From assembly GCF_002102345.1 (NCBI RefSeq), contig NZ_LQPP01000035.1, positions 1 to 64,000 of the forward strand: DNA of 64,000 nucleotides, given 5' to 3'. This DNA comes from Mycolicibacterium peregrinum. Its GTDB lineage: Bacteria; Actinomycetota; Actinomycetes; Mycobacteriales; Mycobacteriaceae. The translations under genes were made by a program, and so were the position numbers. The notes beneath the pieces are model-generated. The model made no database searches, was not told the DNA's origin, and was given only the letters and a program-made list of their open reading frames with translations. Positions 36,417 to 44,634 of the stretch are shown here, one piece after another; within the stretch, counting starts at the first letter, position 1; every line of letters starts with the position of its first letter.

Positions 36417-37444
36417 CTCGGCGTGCACCTACCCGACGGCTGTGAACTGAGTTTGACGGTTCGGACAGGGCCACCTGGCTGCAACCCGTTGAGCTTCAAC
36501 GAGAGGTCGCAGGCGTAGAAGTTGAAGAAGTCACCGTAGATGCCACCGGCGCGGCCGATGATCTTCAACGCTTGCGGGAACTGCACCAGGATGTCGTTCA
36601 GCTGCTGCTTCTGGTCGATCAGCGGCTGCTGGATCACCTCGAGGTAGCCGACGGTGTCCTTGAGCAGCGGACGGTTGTCGGACAGCAGGTCCGCCAGCGA
36701 GCCGGCCGCGTTGCTGATGTTGGCCACCGAGGATCCGATCGGATCGGCCCGGTTCTTCAACCCGGTGATCAGCGTCTCGAAGTTCTTGAGGGTGTCATCG
36801 AACTGCTGCTGATGCGCGACGGTGGTGTCCAGCACGATGTTGAGGTTCTTGATCACCTCACCGATGGCCTGATCCCGATCGGCGATGCTCTGGGTGAGCT
36901 GCGCCGTCTGGTCCAGGATGTCGTTGATGGTGCCGCCCTGGCCCTGGAAGATCGTGATGATCGACTTGGAGATGGTGTTGACCTTCTCCGGGCTCAACGA
37001 CTGGAACAGCGGCCGGAAACCGCCGACGAGCGCGTCGAGGTCGAGCGCGGGCTCGGTACGTTCCAGCGGAATGGTGCTGCCCGGCGGGATCTTCGTGTTG
37101 CTCTCACCGCGCTTGAGCTCCAGGTAGCGGTTACCGATGAGGTCCTGGTAGCGGATCGCGGCCGTGGTCTGGTCGAACAACGGCAGCGACTTCTCGACGT
37201 TGAACGTGACTTCGGCCTGCTGGCCACCGTTGACCAGCTTGACGCCCGAGACCTTGCCGACCTCGACACCGGAGGCACGGACGAACTGCCCGGTGCGCAG
37301 ACCGCTGACGTTCTTGAAGATCGCCGAGTACTCGGAGGTCCGGTTGAACCGGATCTGACCGAAGACCACGAAGATGATCGCAGTAAAGGTGAGCAGCACC
37401 AGTGAGAAGATGCCGAGCTTGATAAGCGTGCCCTTGATGCTCAT
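36413..37444 (-). CDS. mce1B: Mce1B, MCE-domain subunit
   Basis: A 343-aa Mce protein (346 in M. tuberculosis). ATG at 37444 (MSIKGTLIKLG) overlaps the mce1A stop by ATGA; the frame to 37573 is antisense-like and rejected. TM helix about 8-30, MCE domain with VRASGVEVGKVSGVKL and YQDLIGNRYLELKRG, helical domain to the end, no long tail. Confidence 0.93.
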   Translation of the reverse strand: MSIKGTLIKLGIFSLVLLTFTAIIFVVFGQIRFNRTSEYSAIFKNVSGLRTGQFVRASGVEVGKVSGVKLVNGGQQAEVTFNVEKSLPLFDQTTAAIRYQDLIGNRYLELKRGESNTKIPPGSTIPLERTEPALDLDALVGGFRPLFQSLSPEKVNTISKSIITIFQGQGGTINDILDQTAQLTQSIADRDQAIGEVIKNLNIVLDTTVAHQQQFDDTLKNFETLITGLKNRADPIGSSVANISNAAGSLADLLSDNRPLLKDTVGYLEVIQQPLIDQKQQLNDILVQFPQALKIIGRAGGIYGDFFNFYACDLSLKLNGLQPGGPVRTVKLSSQPSGRCTPR

Positions 37445-38661
37445 GGGTTGATCGTGTTCTCCCCCACTTGGCGGCCCCACACGTACTCGGCCACGAGCGG
37501 CTGCCCCAGCTCGAGGTGGTTGTACGGGGCGATCGATGCACCGGTATCCATCACCAGGTACGGCATTGGCCACAGGTCTTTCGTGACCGGCTGCCAGCAG
37601 CCGGGCCGGCCCTCGGGCCCGCCCTTGGCGTTGACCCGCGGCAGGTTGTCCGGATAGACGTACGGGTTGCCGACGCCGACCACCAGCGAATGCGTCTGCA
37701 GCGAGTAGCCGTTACCACCAAGCGCGCCGGCGAGTTTCGGCCCGGCGTCGTGGTAGTTGCGGATCGTGCAGAACAGCGCCGGGCTGTACTTGTCCAGCAG
37801 GGCCGAGGTGGGCAGCAGATCCTGAGCACCACGAACCAGATACGGGCCGCCGCGCTCGAAGATGTCACCACCGGTGTTACCGAAACCGACCGCCGCGACC
37901 AACGCCTGATCCAGATTGCCGCGCTGCTCATTGAGCGTGCGCGCCGTCGTCACCGCATTGGTCAGACCGTCGAACAGATCCGGCGCGGCATTCGCATACA
38001 CCTCACCCAAATCGGCCAGACCCGCCGTATCCCGACGGATCTGAGGCATCCGCGGATTCAGGTCGGCCAGAATGTCATTGCCGTTGACAATCGACTGACC
38101 GAACTTGTCCCCCAACCCGTCCAGCGCCTGCGCCGTCGCAGTCAGCGTCTGATTCAGCTTGATCGGGTCGATCTGCTCAGAGATCGCGGTGATCGTCTCG
38201 AACAGCGTGTTGAACTCCGTCGTCACACCCTGCGCACGGATCGGCGTATCCGGCGTCAACCGCTTGGCCGACGGGTTCGACGGCGACAGGAACGAGATGT
38301 ACTTGTTGCCGAACACCGTGGTCGCCCGCAGCTCCGCGGTCACATTCTCCGGAATCAGCTTCAGATACTGCGGCTTGACATCCAACGTCAGCTTGGCTTC
38401 CGGATTGTCATCGACAGTGACCACGTCGATCGACGCCAACCGGCCGATCGGCACACCGTTGAACGTCACCTTCGACCCCGGATCCATCGACAGACCCGCC
38501 CGCCCCGACAACACCGTCAACTGCGCCTTCTTCTCGAAGGACCCGCGGAACTGCATCCAGGTCAATGCGAAGACCACGGCGGTGATGATTGCGAGCACCA
38601 GTCCGGCCAGTTTGTACGGCGGGATCTTCGGCTTGTTCAGAGAAGCTTGAGGTGCCGTCAT
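37441..38661 (-). CDS. mce1A: Mce1A, MCE-domain subunit
   Basis: A 406-aa Mce protein. TM helix LAGLVLAIITAVVFALTWM at about 18-36, MCE domain about 44-118 (VTFNGVPIGRLASIDVV and ATTVFGNKYISFL), helical domain, then a C-terminal domain with paired cysteines (FCTIRNY, PGCWQPV). It is shorter than M. tuberculosis Mce1A (454 aa), apparently lacking the extended tail linked there to cell entry. First Mce subunit, 4 bases after yrbE1B. Confidence 0.93.
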   Translation of the reverse strand: MTAPQASLNKPKIPPYKLAGLVLAIITAVVFALTWMQFRGSFEKKAQLTVLSGRAGLSMDPGSKVTFNGVPIGRLASIDVVTVDDNPEAKLTLDVKPQYLKLIPENVTAELRATTVFGNKYISFLSPSNPSAKRLTPDTPIRAQGVTTEFNTLFETITAISEQIDPIKLNQTLTATAQALDGLGDKFGQSIVNGNDILADLNPRMPQIRRDTAGLADLGEVYANAAPDLFDGLTNAVTTARTLNEQRGNLDQALVAAVGFGNTGGDIFERGGPYLVRGAQDLLPTSALLDKYSPALFCTIRNYHDAGPKLAGALGGNGYSLQTHSLVVGVGNPYVYPDNLPRVNAKGGPEGRPGCWQPVTKDLWPMPYLVMDTGASIAPYNHLELGQPLVAEYVWGRQVGENTINP

Positions 38662-38665
38662 GTCG

Positions 38666-39535
38666 CTACACCGTCAGGTTGAAGTTGGGGTCGGTGCCGT
38701 AGAGCGCCAACGATGCCAACAGGACCACCAACACGATTGCGATCAACGAGGTTCGCATCGACCTCCCTACTGCCTCACCCACACCGACAGCACCGCCACT
38801 GGCGTAGTAGCCGAAGTAGCAGTGGTTCAACATGACCACGACGGACATGACGATGACCTGAAGGAAGGACCACATCACGTCGTCGACGCGCAGGAACGTA
38901 TGGAAGTAGTGCTCATACGTACCCACTGACTGGGAGTAGAAGACCGTCGTGACGAACTGCGCCGACAGGAAGGACAGCAGGATCGCCATCGCGTACAGCG
39001 GGATGATCACGATCGACCCGGCGATGATGCGGGTGGACACCAGGTACGAGATCGACCGGATGCCCATGACTTCCAGCGCGTCGACCTCTTCGCTGATGCG
39101 CATGGCGCCGAGTTCGGCGGTGGCTCCGGCGCCGACGGTGGAAGCCAGCGCCTGTCCCGTGACGACCGGGGCAACGACGCGGATGTTTGCCAGGGCGGCG
39201 AAGAAGCCGGTGAAGGCCTCGACGCCGATGTTGCCCAGGGATGCGAAGCCCTGGATGGCGATCAGGGAGCCGGCCGACAGCGTGACGAAACCGATGATGG
39301 CCACGGTGCCGCCGATGACGGCCATGGCGCCGGTACCCATACCGATCTCGGCGACCAGGCGCAGCGCTTCACGGCGGTAGTGCCGGAACGCGTGCGGGAT
39401 GGAGCCGATCGCCTGGACGACGAACCACGCGACGTGGCCCATGCTGTCGAGGAACCGGCCCGGGGTGCCCGCGATCTCTGAGGTGCGCGAGAACGCCCGG
39501 GGGAACCGGGACCGAAGGACTGTTGCAGTACTCAT
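38666..39535 (-). CDS. yrbE1B: YrbE1B, MlaE-type permease
   Basis: A 289-aa permease (same length as Rv0168). Its MlaE domain has about five helices and the EVDALEVMGIRSISYLVSTR segment that contacts the ATPase. It pairs with YrbE1A to form the membrane channel of the Mce1 lipid importer; the ATPase MceG (Mkl) is encoded elsewhere. ATG at 39535 is one base before the yrbE1A stop. Confidence 0.94.
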   Translation of the reverse strand: MSTATVLRSRFPRAFSRTSEIAGTPGRFLDSMGHVAWFVVQAIGSIPHAFRHYRREALRLVAEIGMGTGAMAVIGGTVAIIGFVTLSAGSLIAIQGFASLGNIGVEAFTGFFAALANIRVVAPVVTGQALASTVGAGATAELGAMRISEEVDALEVMGIRSISYLVSTRIIAGSIVIIPLYAMAILLSFLSAQFVTTVFYSQSVGTYEHYFHTFLRVDDVMWSFLQVIVMSVVVMLNHCYFGYYASGGAVGVGEAVGRSMRTSLIAIVLVVLLASLALYGTDPNFNLTV

Positions 39536-39536
39536 G

Positions 39537-40337
39537 TCAGTGCCCTGTTCCGAACCGCACACCGATGGTGGTGAGCACGACGTTGACTGCGAACAATGCC
39601 ACCACGCACAACACCAGGGTCTCGTTCACCGCGGTGCCGACACCCTTGGAGCCACCGGCCACCGTCAGGCCCCGGTAGCAGCCGACCAGTCCGGCGATCA
39701 GACCGAACAGGGTTGCCTTGACGACCGAGATCATCACCTCGGGGAATCCGGTCAGCAGGGTCAGGGTGGACACATAGGCACCGGCGGACACGTTCTGGAC
39801 GTAGACGCCGAAGAAGAAGCCACCGATCAATCCGATGGTGATCACCGCGCCGTTGAGCATGAAGGCCACGAAGGTGGACGCGACGACGCGCGGAACGACG
39901 AGCCGCTCGATGGGGTCGATGCCCAGCACCTCGAGCGCGTCGATCTCTTCACGGACGGTGCGGGCGCCGAGGTCTGCGCAAATTGCGGTCGATCCGGCAC
40001 CGGCCACGACGAGCACCGTGACCAGAGGGCCCAACTGCGTGACCGCGCCCAGTGCCGCGCCGGCGCCGGAGACGTCAGCTGCACCGAACTCCGCCAACAG
40101 GATGTTGAGCGTGAAGATGATGAGCACGGTCAGTGGGATCGACACCGCGAGCGTGGGCAGGAATGCCACCCGGATCAGGAACCAGCTCTGCAGCACGAAC
40201 TCTTTCCACTGGAATGGCCGTGTGACAAAGGCCTTTCCGGTGAGCACGGTCATCTTGAAGAAGCCACCGACCATAGCCAGCGGCTTCTCCAATTGACCAC
40301 GTACGTAGCCGACGAGCCCGTCGGCAGGCGCCGTCAC
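39537..40337 (-). CDS. yrbE1A: YrbE1A, MlaE-type permease
   Basis: A 266-aa permease (Rv0167 is 265 aa), GTG start at 40337. The MlaE motif region EEIDALEVLGIDPIERLVVPRV is the coupling segment. About five to six helices. First gene after the 240-base gap that follows fadD5; an internal promoter there is likely. Confidence 0.94.
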   Translation of the reverse strand: MTAPADGLVGYVRGQLEKPLAMVGGFFKMTVLTGKAFVTRPFQWKEFVLQSWFLIRVAFLPTLAVSIPLTVLIIFTLNILLAEFGAADVSGAGAALGAVTQLGPLVTVLVVAGAGSTAICADLGARTVREEIDALEVLGIDPIERLVVPRVVASTFVAFMLNGAVITIGLIGGFFFGVYVQNVSAGAYVSTLTLLTGFPEVMISVVKATLFGLIAGLVGCYRGLTVAGGSKGVGTAVNETLVLCVVALFAVNVVLTTIGVRFGTGH

Positions 40338-40577
40338 CGGTGCGCCCCCTGGACGTGTCGCACGCCCCCTCCTCGTCGCCTGTCAGCTTGTGTGATCCGT
40401 CTCTCCCTACTCGCGAGTAGTAATTGAGACCACCGGACTGTACCCGATGGAAACCGGGCCGTGCACCGCATCGGGTGGATTGTGCCATCAACCGTTAACA
40501 ACGGCATGCAATGACAGCAAACTTTCGTGGCGACCTGCAGAAACTTGACGCCGAGTTACTTTCGTAAACGTCAAACA
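40338..40577. promoter_or_regulatory. fadD5-yrbE1A intergenic region with perfect palindrome
   Basis: This 240-base gap inside the mce1 operon is non-coding. The equivalent M. tuberculosis region is known to have promoter activity. It contains CTACTCGCGAGTAG (40407-40420), a perfect 14-bp palindrome 70 bases upstream of yrbE1A, a good operator candidate. Confidence 0.6.
40407..40420. promoter_or_regulatory. Perfect 14-bp palindrome upstream of yrbE1A
   Basis: CTACTCGCGAGTAG reads the same on both strands. Position and symmetry fit a TetR-type operator for the mce1 transporter genes. No regulator is assigned from sequence. Confidence 0.55.
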
Positions 40578-42179
40578 CTACTGGGCGTTGATCGGCGAAC
40601 CGAAGCGCTCCCGGAGTTCGGTCTTGAGCACCTTGCCCGAGGGGTTGCGAGGTAGGGCGTCGACGATTTCCAGTGCCTTCGGGTGCTTGTAGCGCGCCAG
40701 CCGTTCGTTGAGAAAGCCGTCGAGCTCACCGAGATCCAGGGCCTCGCCTCTGCTGAGGGCGACCACCGCCACGGGGACCTCGCCCCACTTCTCGTCGTGG
40801 CGGCCGATCACGGCGACTTCGGTGATGGCGGGATGCCCGGCGAGGACGTTCTCCACCTCGGCGCAGTAAATATTCTCTCCGCCGGAGATGATCATGTCCT
40901 TCTTGCGGTCGACCACCCAGATGTAGCCCTCCTCGTCCTGACGCACGAGGTCGCCGGAGTGGAACCAACCGCCGGCGAATGCCTCGGCGGTGGCTTTGGG
41001 GTTGTTCCAGTAGCCGGCCATCAAAGTCGGGGCACGGTAGACGATCTCGCCGACCTCGCCGACCGGGACGTCGTTCATGTTCTCGTCCACGATGCGGGCC
41101 GAGACGGTCGGGATGACCTGGCCGACGGAACCGAGCTTGCGAATTGCGTCGTCCGCCAACAACATGCAGGTGACCGGGGACATCTCGGTCTGACCGAAAG
41201 CGGCGGTGATCTGGCTGCCCGGGAAGGTTTCGGCCATTGCCCGGAGCAAGGTGTCAGAAGCCGGAGCGGCACCCCAGGACAGGGCCCGCAGGCACAATTC
41301 GCGCGGATTGGCTTTCTGCTCAGCACAAACCGCCTGCCACTGCGCGGGCACCAGGAAGATCGCGGTGACCTTTTCCTCCGCCAGCACGTCGAGCAGGGCA
41401 CCCGGGTCGAACGCGCCCAGCGGGTAGATCACCGTGGGCAGCCCGAGGGTGATTCCGGTGTTCACGTTTCCGGCGACACCGGCGATGTGGAACAGCGGGA
41501 CACCGATGAACCCGACGTCGTTGTTGATGTCGACGCCGGTGGTGAACAGATTCGTCATGCTCTGACCGACGAGGTTGTTGTGGGTCAGCACCGCACCCTT
41601 GGGCCTGCCGGTGGTGCCCGACGTGTACATGATCAGTGCCGGGGCGTCACCGGGGATGTCCACCGGTTCGAGAGCCGGACCGTCCTCGCCGATCAGGTCT
41701 TCGTAACCCAGGACTGTGTCATCGGCCGGGCCTTCGGTGCCATCGCCTGCCACGATCACCGTCGACAACGTGGCGTCGAGATCGCGTACCGCGGTGGCGA
41801 CTCCGGCGAGTACGGGCTCGGTGACGACGACGCGCGCTTCGCAGTCACTCACCAGGAAGGCGATCTCCGGCGGGGTCATCCGGAAGTTCACCGGCACCGC
41901 GATGGCACCGAGCTTGTTGGCCGCGAGCATCGCCTCGATGAACTCCGGGCGGTTGAGCATCAGGATCAGCACGCGATCGCCGAATCCGACACCGCGCCGG
42001 CTCAGGGCGCCGGCCAGTTTGGTCACACGATGGTCCAGTTCGCGCCAGGTGAGTGTGTGCCCCAGGAACCGGAAGGCGGTTTTCTCGGGCTGCATCATGG
42101 CGTGCCGCGTCAGCAGGGTAGGCCAGTTCTGACGGCGGGCCAGGTACGGCTGCTCAGTGGGGAACGGCTCGGCAGTCAA
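40578..42179 (-). CDS. fadD5: FadD5, fatty-acid-CoA ligase
   Basis: A 533-aa AMP-dependent acyl-CoA synthetase, orthologue of Rv0166 and first gene of the mce1 operon. Motifs: YTSGTTGRPKGAVLTH (ATP/AMP binding), FGQTEMSP, GWFHSGDLVR, and the catalytic lysine segment PRNPSGKVLKTELR. It activates fatty acids released by or imported with Mce1. The start is uncertain: TTG at 42179 (LTAEPFPTEQPYLARRQ) fits relatives with a GGAG upstream, and TTG at 42230 lies inside the palindromic candidate operator. The frame runs on to 42707 antisense to mce1R. Confidence 0.92.
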   Translation of the reverse strand: MTAEPFPTEQPYLARRQNWPTLLTRHAMMQPEKTAFRFLGHTLTWRELDHRVTKLAGALSRRGVGFGDRVLILMLNRPEFIEAMLAANKLGAIAVPVNFRMTPPEIAFLVSDCEARVVVTEPVLAGVATAVRDLDATLSTVIVAGDGTEGPADDTVLGYEDLIGEDGPALEPVDIPGDAPALIMYTSGTTGRPKGAVLTHNNLVGQSMTNLFTTGVDINNDVGFIGVPLFHIAGVAGNVNTGITLGLPTVIYPLGAFDPGALLDVLAEEKVTAIFLVPAQWQAVCAEQKANPRELCLRALSWGAAPASDTLLRAMAETFPGSQITAAFGQTEMSPVTCMLLADDAIRKLGSVGQVIPTVSARIVDENMNDVPVGEVGEIVYRAPTLMAGYWNNPKATAEAFAGGWFHSGDLVRQDEEGYIWVVDRKKDMIISGGENIYCAEVENVLAGHPAITEVAVIGRHDEKWGEVPVAVVALSRGEALDLGELDGFLNERLARYKHPKALEIVDALPRNPSGKVLKTELRERFGSPINAQ

Positions 42180-42222
42180 CGGATCTGTACTCCACGGGTA
42201 TTGAGTTGCACGAATTTTATAT

Positions 42223-42232
42223 TTGATCAAAC
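42223..42232. promoter_or_regulatory. Candidate Mce1R operator
   Basis: TTTGATCAAA, a perfect 10-bp palindrome in an AT-rich stretch, lies midway in the 126-base gap between divergent fadD5 and mce1R. Mce1R of M. tuberculosis controls the mce1 operon negatively; the exact site here is inferred. Confidence 0.5.
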
Positions 42233-42305
42233 ATGGGGTTGCCCCGGTCACACTATGGCCTCGGCGCCCCGGCGACAAGCCCACCAGAAAGGCGACCGGA
42301 TTCGC

Positions 42306-42998
42306 GTGAATGCACCTGCCAGAACGGCCGTGCAACGTCGTCGCGGGGGACGGCGCGAGCAACTTTCCGACGAGGTCGCCGCCCAGCTGCGGGCCGAGAT
42401 CATGACCGGGGTGCTGCGGCCGGGAACGTTCATCCGTCTCGACGAGACCGCGGCCGCACTCGGAGTCAGCATCACGCCGGTGCGCGAGGCGCTGCGCACG
42501 CTGCGCGGCGAGGGCATGGTCCAGTTGGAGCCGAACCGCGGGCACGTGGTGGTGCCGCTGACGCGCGCCGACGTCGAGGACATCTTCTGGCTGCAGGCCA
42601 CCATCGCGCGCAAGCTGGCCGCCACCGCCACAGCCCGCATCACCGGAGCCCAGATCGACGAGCTGGAACAGCTCAACGCCGAGCTCGCGGCCGCGGTCTC
42701 CCAGCACGACCCCGTGGCGATCTCGTCAGCCGAATTCGCCTTCCACCGGGCCTTCAACCACGCCAGCGGCCGGATCAAGCTGGCCTGGTTCCTGCTGCAC
42801 GTCGCGCGGTACCTGCCCGCGCTGATCTATTCGACCGATCCGAAGTGGGGCACCGAGGCCGTCGAGAATCACCGGTTGCTGATCGACGCGCTGCGCCGCC
42901 GCGATGCGGCGGCCGCGGTGGAGCTCAACGCGAACCAGTTCACCGACGCCGCCGAGCGGCTCATCGCACGGCTGGATGACATCGGGATGTGGGACTGA
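42306..42998 (+). CDS. mce1R: Mce1R, GntR/FadR-family repressor of mce1
   Basis: A 230-aa regulator, orthologue of Rv0165c. The GntR winged helix spans about 20-85 (EIMTGVLRPGTFIRLDETAAALGV and SITPVREALRTLRGEG). The FCD ligand domain follows, with the DIFWLQATIARKLAA helix and metal/ligand-type residues in EFAFHRAFNHASGR and NHRLLIDAL. GTG at 42306 is chosen over upstream starts in the long frame that is antisense to fadD5. Divergent from the operon it regulates. Confidence 0.92.
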   Translation: MNAPARTAVQRRRGGRREQLSDEVAAQLRAEIMTGVLRPGTFIRLDETAAALGVSITPVREALRTLRGEGMVQLEPNRGHVVVPLTRADVEDIFWLQATIARKLAATATARITGAQIDELEQLNAELAAAVSQHDPVAISSAEFAFHRAFNHASGRIKLAWFLLHVARYLPALIYSTDPKWGTEAVENHRLLIDALRRRDAAAAVELNANQFTDAAERLIARLDDIGMWD

Positions 42999-43435
42999 TC
43001 TGAGCCTCGCCTCGCTGCGCCCGTGCAGACACGTCACCACGTCAGTTCAGCACCAATATGGCGGCGGGTGCCGACCTGCCCGCCTGTTAGCGACAATCGA
43101 GCGACAATCACCTCAGGTACACCGTTGGCATCTCCGGTCACAGATGCGCTCGATACTCACGTCACTCCAGGCAAACGCAACCTCATGCGTAACGCGTTTC
43201 GGGTTGCCCACCTGCGAGCGACAGAGTCGCTGAAAGGTGGGCACTGGACGAATGAGGCTGACGATGCCCCCGTGGCGCTGGAGACGAATGTGACAGCCAG
43301 GCTTGGGGCTATAGAGACGCACGAAAACACTTGAGGCGATTGTCGCTGGATTGTCGCTCGCAGGCGGGCACATCGGATATCCGTGAGAGATCGGCGGCCG
43401 GAGTGACTGTCAGACCCTGCTGGCACCGTGACGCC
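42999..43435. other. Intergenic region holding the inverted-repeat element
   Basis: In M. tuberculosis the counterparts of the flanking genes (Rv0164 and Rv0165c) are adjacent. Here 437 non-coding bases and a small gene separate them. Most of the region is the 294-bp element at 43077-43370. A frame at 43023-43334 crosses the element and is not believed to be coding. Confidence 0.6.
43077..43370. repeat. 294-bp element with 39-bp terminal inverted repeats
   Basis: Left arm 43077-43115 and right arm 43332-43370 are inverted copies, 39 bases with 4 mismatches. Each arm has the motif TGCCCGCCTG followed by two tandem AGCGACAATC units. A hairpin in the interior (43205-43242) repeats the theme: GCCCACCT, GCGAGCGAC, then GTCGCT and AGGTGGGC. 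Four related TGCCC-CCT...AGCGAC motifs in two nested inverted pairs give a cruciform-like structure. No open frame of known type, no obvious target-site duplication. It resembles a MITE, but I do not recognise the family. Confidence 0.8.
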
Positions 43436-43738
43436 ATGGCGGACAAACTCCTGCTGCGCGGCACCAACCTCCGTTACGTGCTCACCATGCAGCTGCTCCA
43501 ATACGGCCCACAATCGGTCGCCGACCTGGTCGATGCCCTCGAGGATCAGGGGTTCACGACCTCGGGGCGCACATCGAAGGCGATCTCGGACGCCCTGCGC
43601 TGGGAGATGAGCCACGGCCGGGTCTACCGGGTCAGGCACGGTCGATACCGCCCCGCCGAGATGCCACGAGCCACCGAGCACCGCATCCGCAATCGGGTAC
43701 TGGAGCTCCGTGCGGCGGCGGCGGACCGCGCGGCCTAG
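43436..43738 (+). CDS. Small hypothetical protein, possible winged helix
   Basis: A 100-aa basic protein. The order of segments (RYVLTMQLLQYGPQSVADLVDALEDQGF, then SGRTSKAISDALRWEMSHGRVYRVRHGRY) fits a winged helix: a helix pair, a recognition helix and a two-strand wing. The start ATG at 43436 lies 65 bases past the inverted-repeat element; the stop overlaps the TB18.5 gene stop by 4 bases, convergently. I do not recognise the family. It may bind the adjacent repeats. Confidence 0.6.
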   Translation: MADKLLLRGTNLRYVLTMQLLQYGPQSVADLVDALEDQGFTTSGRTSKAISDALRWEMSHGRVYRVRHGRYRPAEMPRATEHRIRNRVLELRAAAADRAA

Positions 43739-44175
43739 GCGGACAGTTCCTTCACTCTGGTGACGAGTGCGTTGGCCAGGTGGTCCAGGGTGTCCCCGAT
43801 GAGCTTCTTGACCATCATCGCCGGGATCGGCAGCTTGACCTCGACCTCGAGATCGACCTGAAGCAGCGTGTTGTCCGGTCCCAAGGGAACGACGGAGAAG
43901 CGCTGTTCCTGCTTGGTGAAGTGGTCGCCCTGCTGCAGCACGGTGAAGATCTGGTTCTCCGCGGGGTAGTAAACCGCGTTGATGAAGACACCGGACTGAC
44001 CCTGGATCTCGACGTCGAGCCGCAACTGGCTGGGCCGGCCGTCGTCGTAGCGGGCCAGGATCCAGCAGCCCTTGATCTCGGGGTTCCACTGCGGGTAGGC
44101 CTCGAAATCTCCGACGATCGCCATGATCTTCTCGGCAGGGGCATCAACCTCGACGGTCTTGCTCACGAGTGGCAT
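43735..44175 (-). CDS. SRPBCC (polyketide cyclase/START-like) protein, TB18.5-like
   Basis: A 146-aa protein, positional orthologue of Rv0164 (TB18.5). SRPBCC signature VSKTVEVDAPAEKIMAIVGDFEAYPQWNPEIKG at residues 4-36 and KLIGDTLDHLANALVTRVKEL at the C-terminus. The fold binds hydrophobic ligands in a helix-grip cavity. It overlaps the thioesterase gene by 32 bases and is probably co-transcribed, with lipid handling as a likely theme. Confidence 0.88.
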   Translation of the reverse strand: MPLVSKTVEVDAPAEKIMAIVGDFEAYPQWNPEIKGCWILARYDDGRPSQLRLDVEIQGQSGVFINAVYYPAENQIFTVLQQGDHFTKQEQRFSVVPLGPDNTLLQVDLEVEVKLPIPAMMVKKLIGDTLDHLANALVTRVKELSA

Positions 44176-44599
44176 CCGGCGAGCATATCGATTGCAACAG
44201 ATCGCGGATCACGTCGGGAATCGGTACCGGACGTCGCGAGGCCCGATCGACGTAGACATGTACCCAATGGCCGACCGCCGCGACCGGCCCATCCGGCTCG
44301 AAGAGCCCGAGTCGGTAGGTGACGCTGCTGTTCCCCAACCGGGCCACCGCCAGACCGACCACCAGCGGGTCGGGAAACTTCAGCTCCGCGAAGTAGCGGC
44401 ACCCGGACTCGGCGACCACACCGAGCCAGGGCGCGGTGACCGGATCGACATCGCAGTTGGTGTTGATCCAGGCGTTGATCGCGGTGTCGAAGAGCTCGTA
44501 GTACACCGCGTTGTTGAGGTGGCCGAACATGTCGTTGTCGGTCCACCGGGTCAGCACCGGCCAGTGGAGCGGAAAATCATCCCGGGTGAGGTCGGTCAT
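44144..44599 (-). CDS. Hot-dog thioesterase (4HBT type), Rv0163-like
   Basis: A 151-aa acyl-CoA thioesterase. The 4HBT motif TRWTDNDMFGHLNNAVYYELFDTA at about 17-40 includes the catalytic Asp/His/Asn region. It hydrolyses acyl-CoA or 4-hydroxybenzoyl-CoA-like substrates. Start at 44599 (MTDLTRDDF). It overlaps the SRPBCC gene and is divergent from the alcohol dehydrogenase with a 35-base gap. Confidence 0.88.
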   Translation of the reverse strand: MTDLTRDDFPLHWPVLTRWTDNDMFGHLNNAVYYELFDTAINAWINTNCDVDPVTAPWLGVVAESGCRYFAELKFPDPLVVGLAVARLGNSSVTYRLGLFEPDGPVAAVGHWVHVYVDRASRRPVPIPDVIRDLLQSICSPDATREQDRRG

Positions 44600-44634
44600 A
44601 CCTGGAGTCTGACAGCAGGTGCAGGCTGGAGGTC

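Noticed and set aside
35000..36500. Proline-rich repeats in mce1C/mce1D considered as DNA tandem repeats
   Set aside because: They are codon-level low-complexity tails of Mce proteins, not repeated DNA units.
27413..40337. Assignment of the mce operon to mce4 (cholesterol import)
   Set aside because: fadD5, a GntR-type Mce1R, TB18.5 and Rv0163-like neighbours and a four-gene Rv0175-0178-like tail are all typical of mce1, not mce4.
40683..42305. Very long plus-strand frame running into mce1R
   Set aside because: The upstream part is antisense to fadD5; only the GntR domain from 42306 is real.
43023..43334. Plus-strand open frame of 103 residues across the inverted-repeat element
   Set aside because: It crosses both arms and the internal hairpin, shows no domain and no SD sequence; more likely the element is non-coding.
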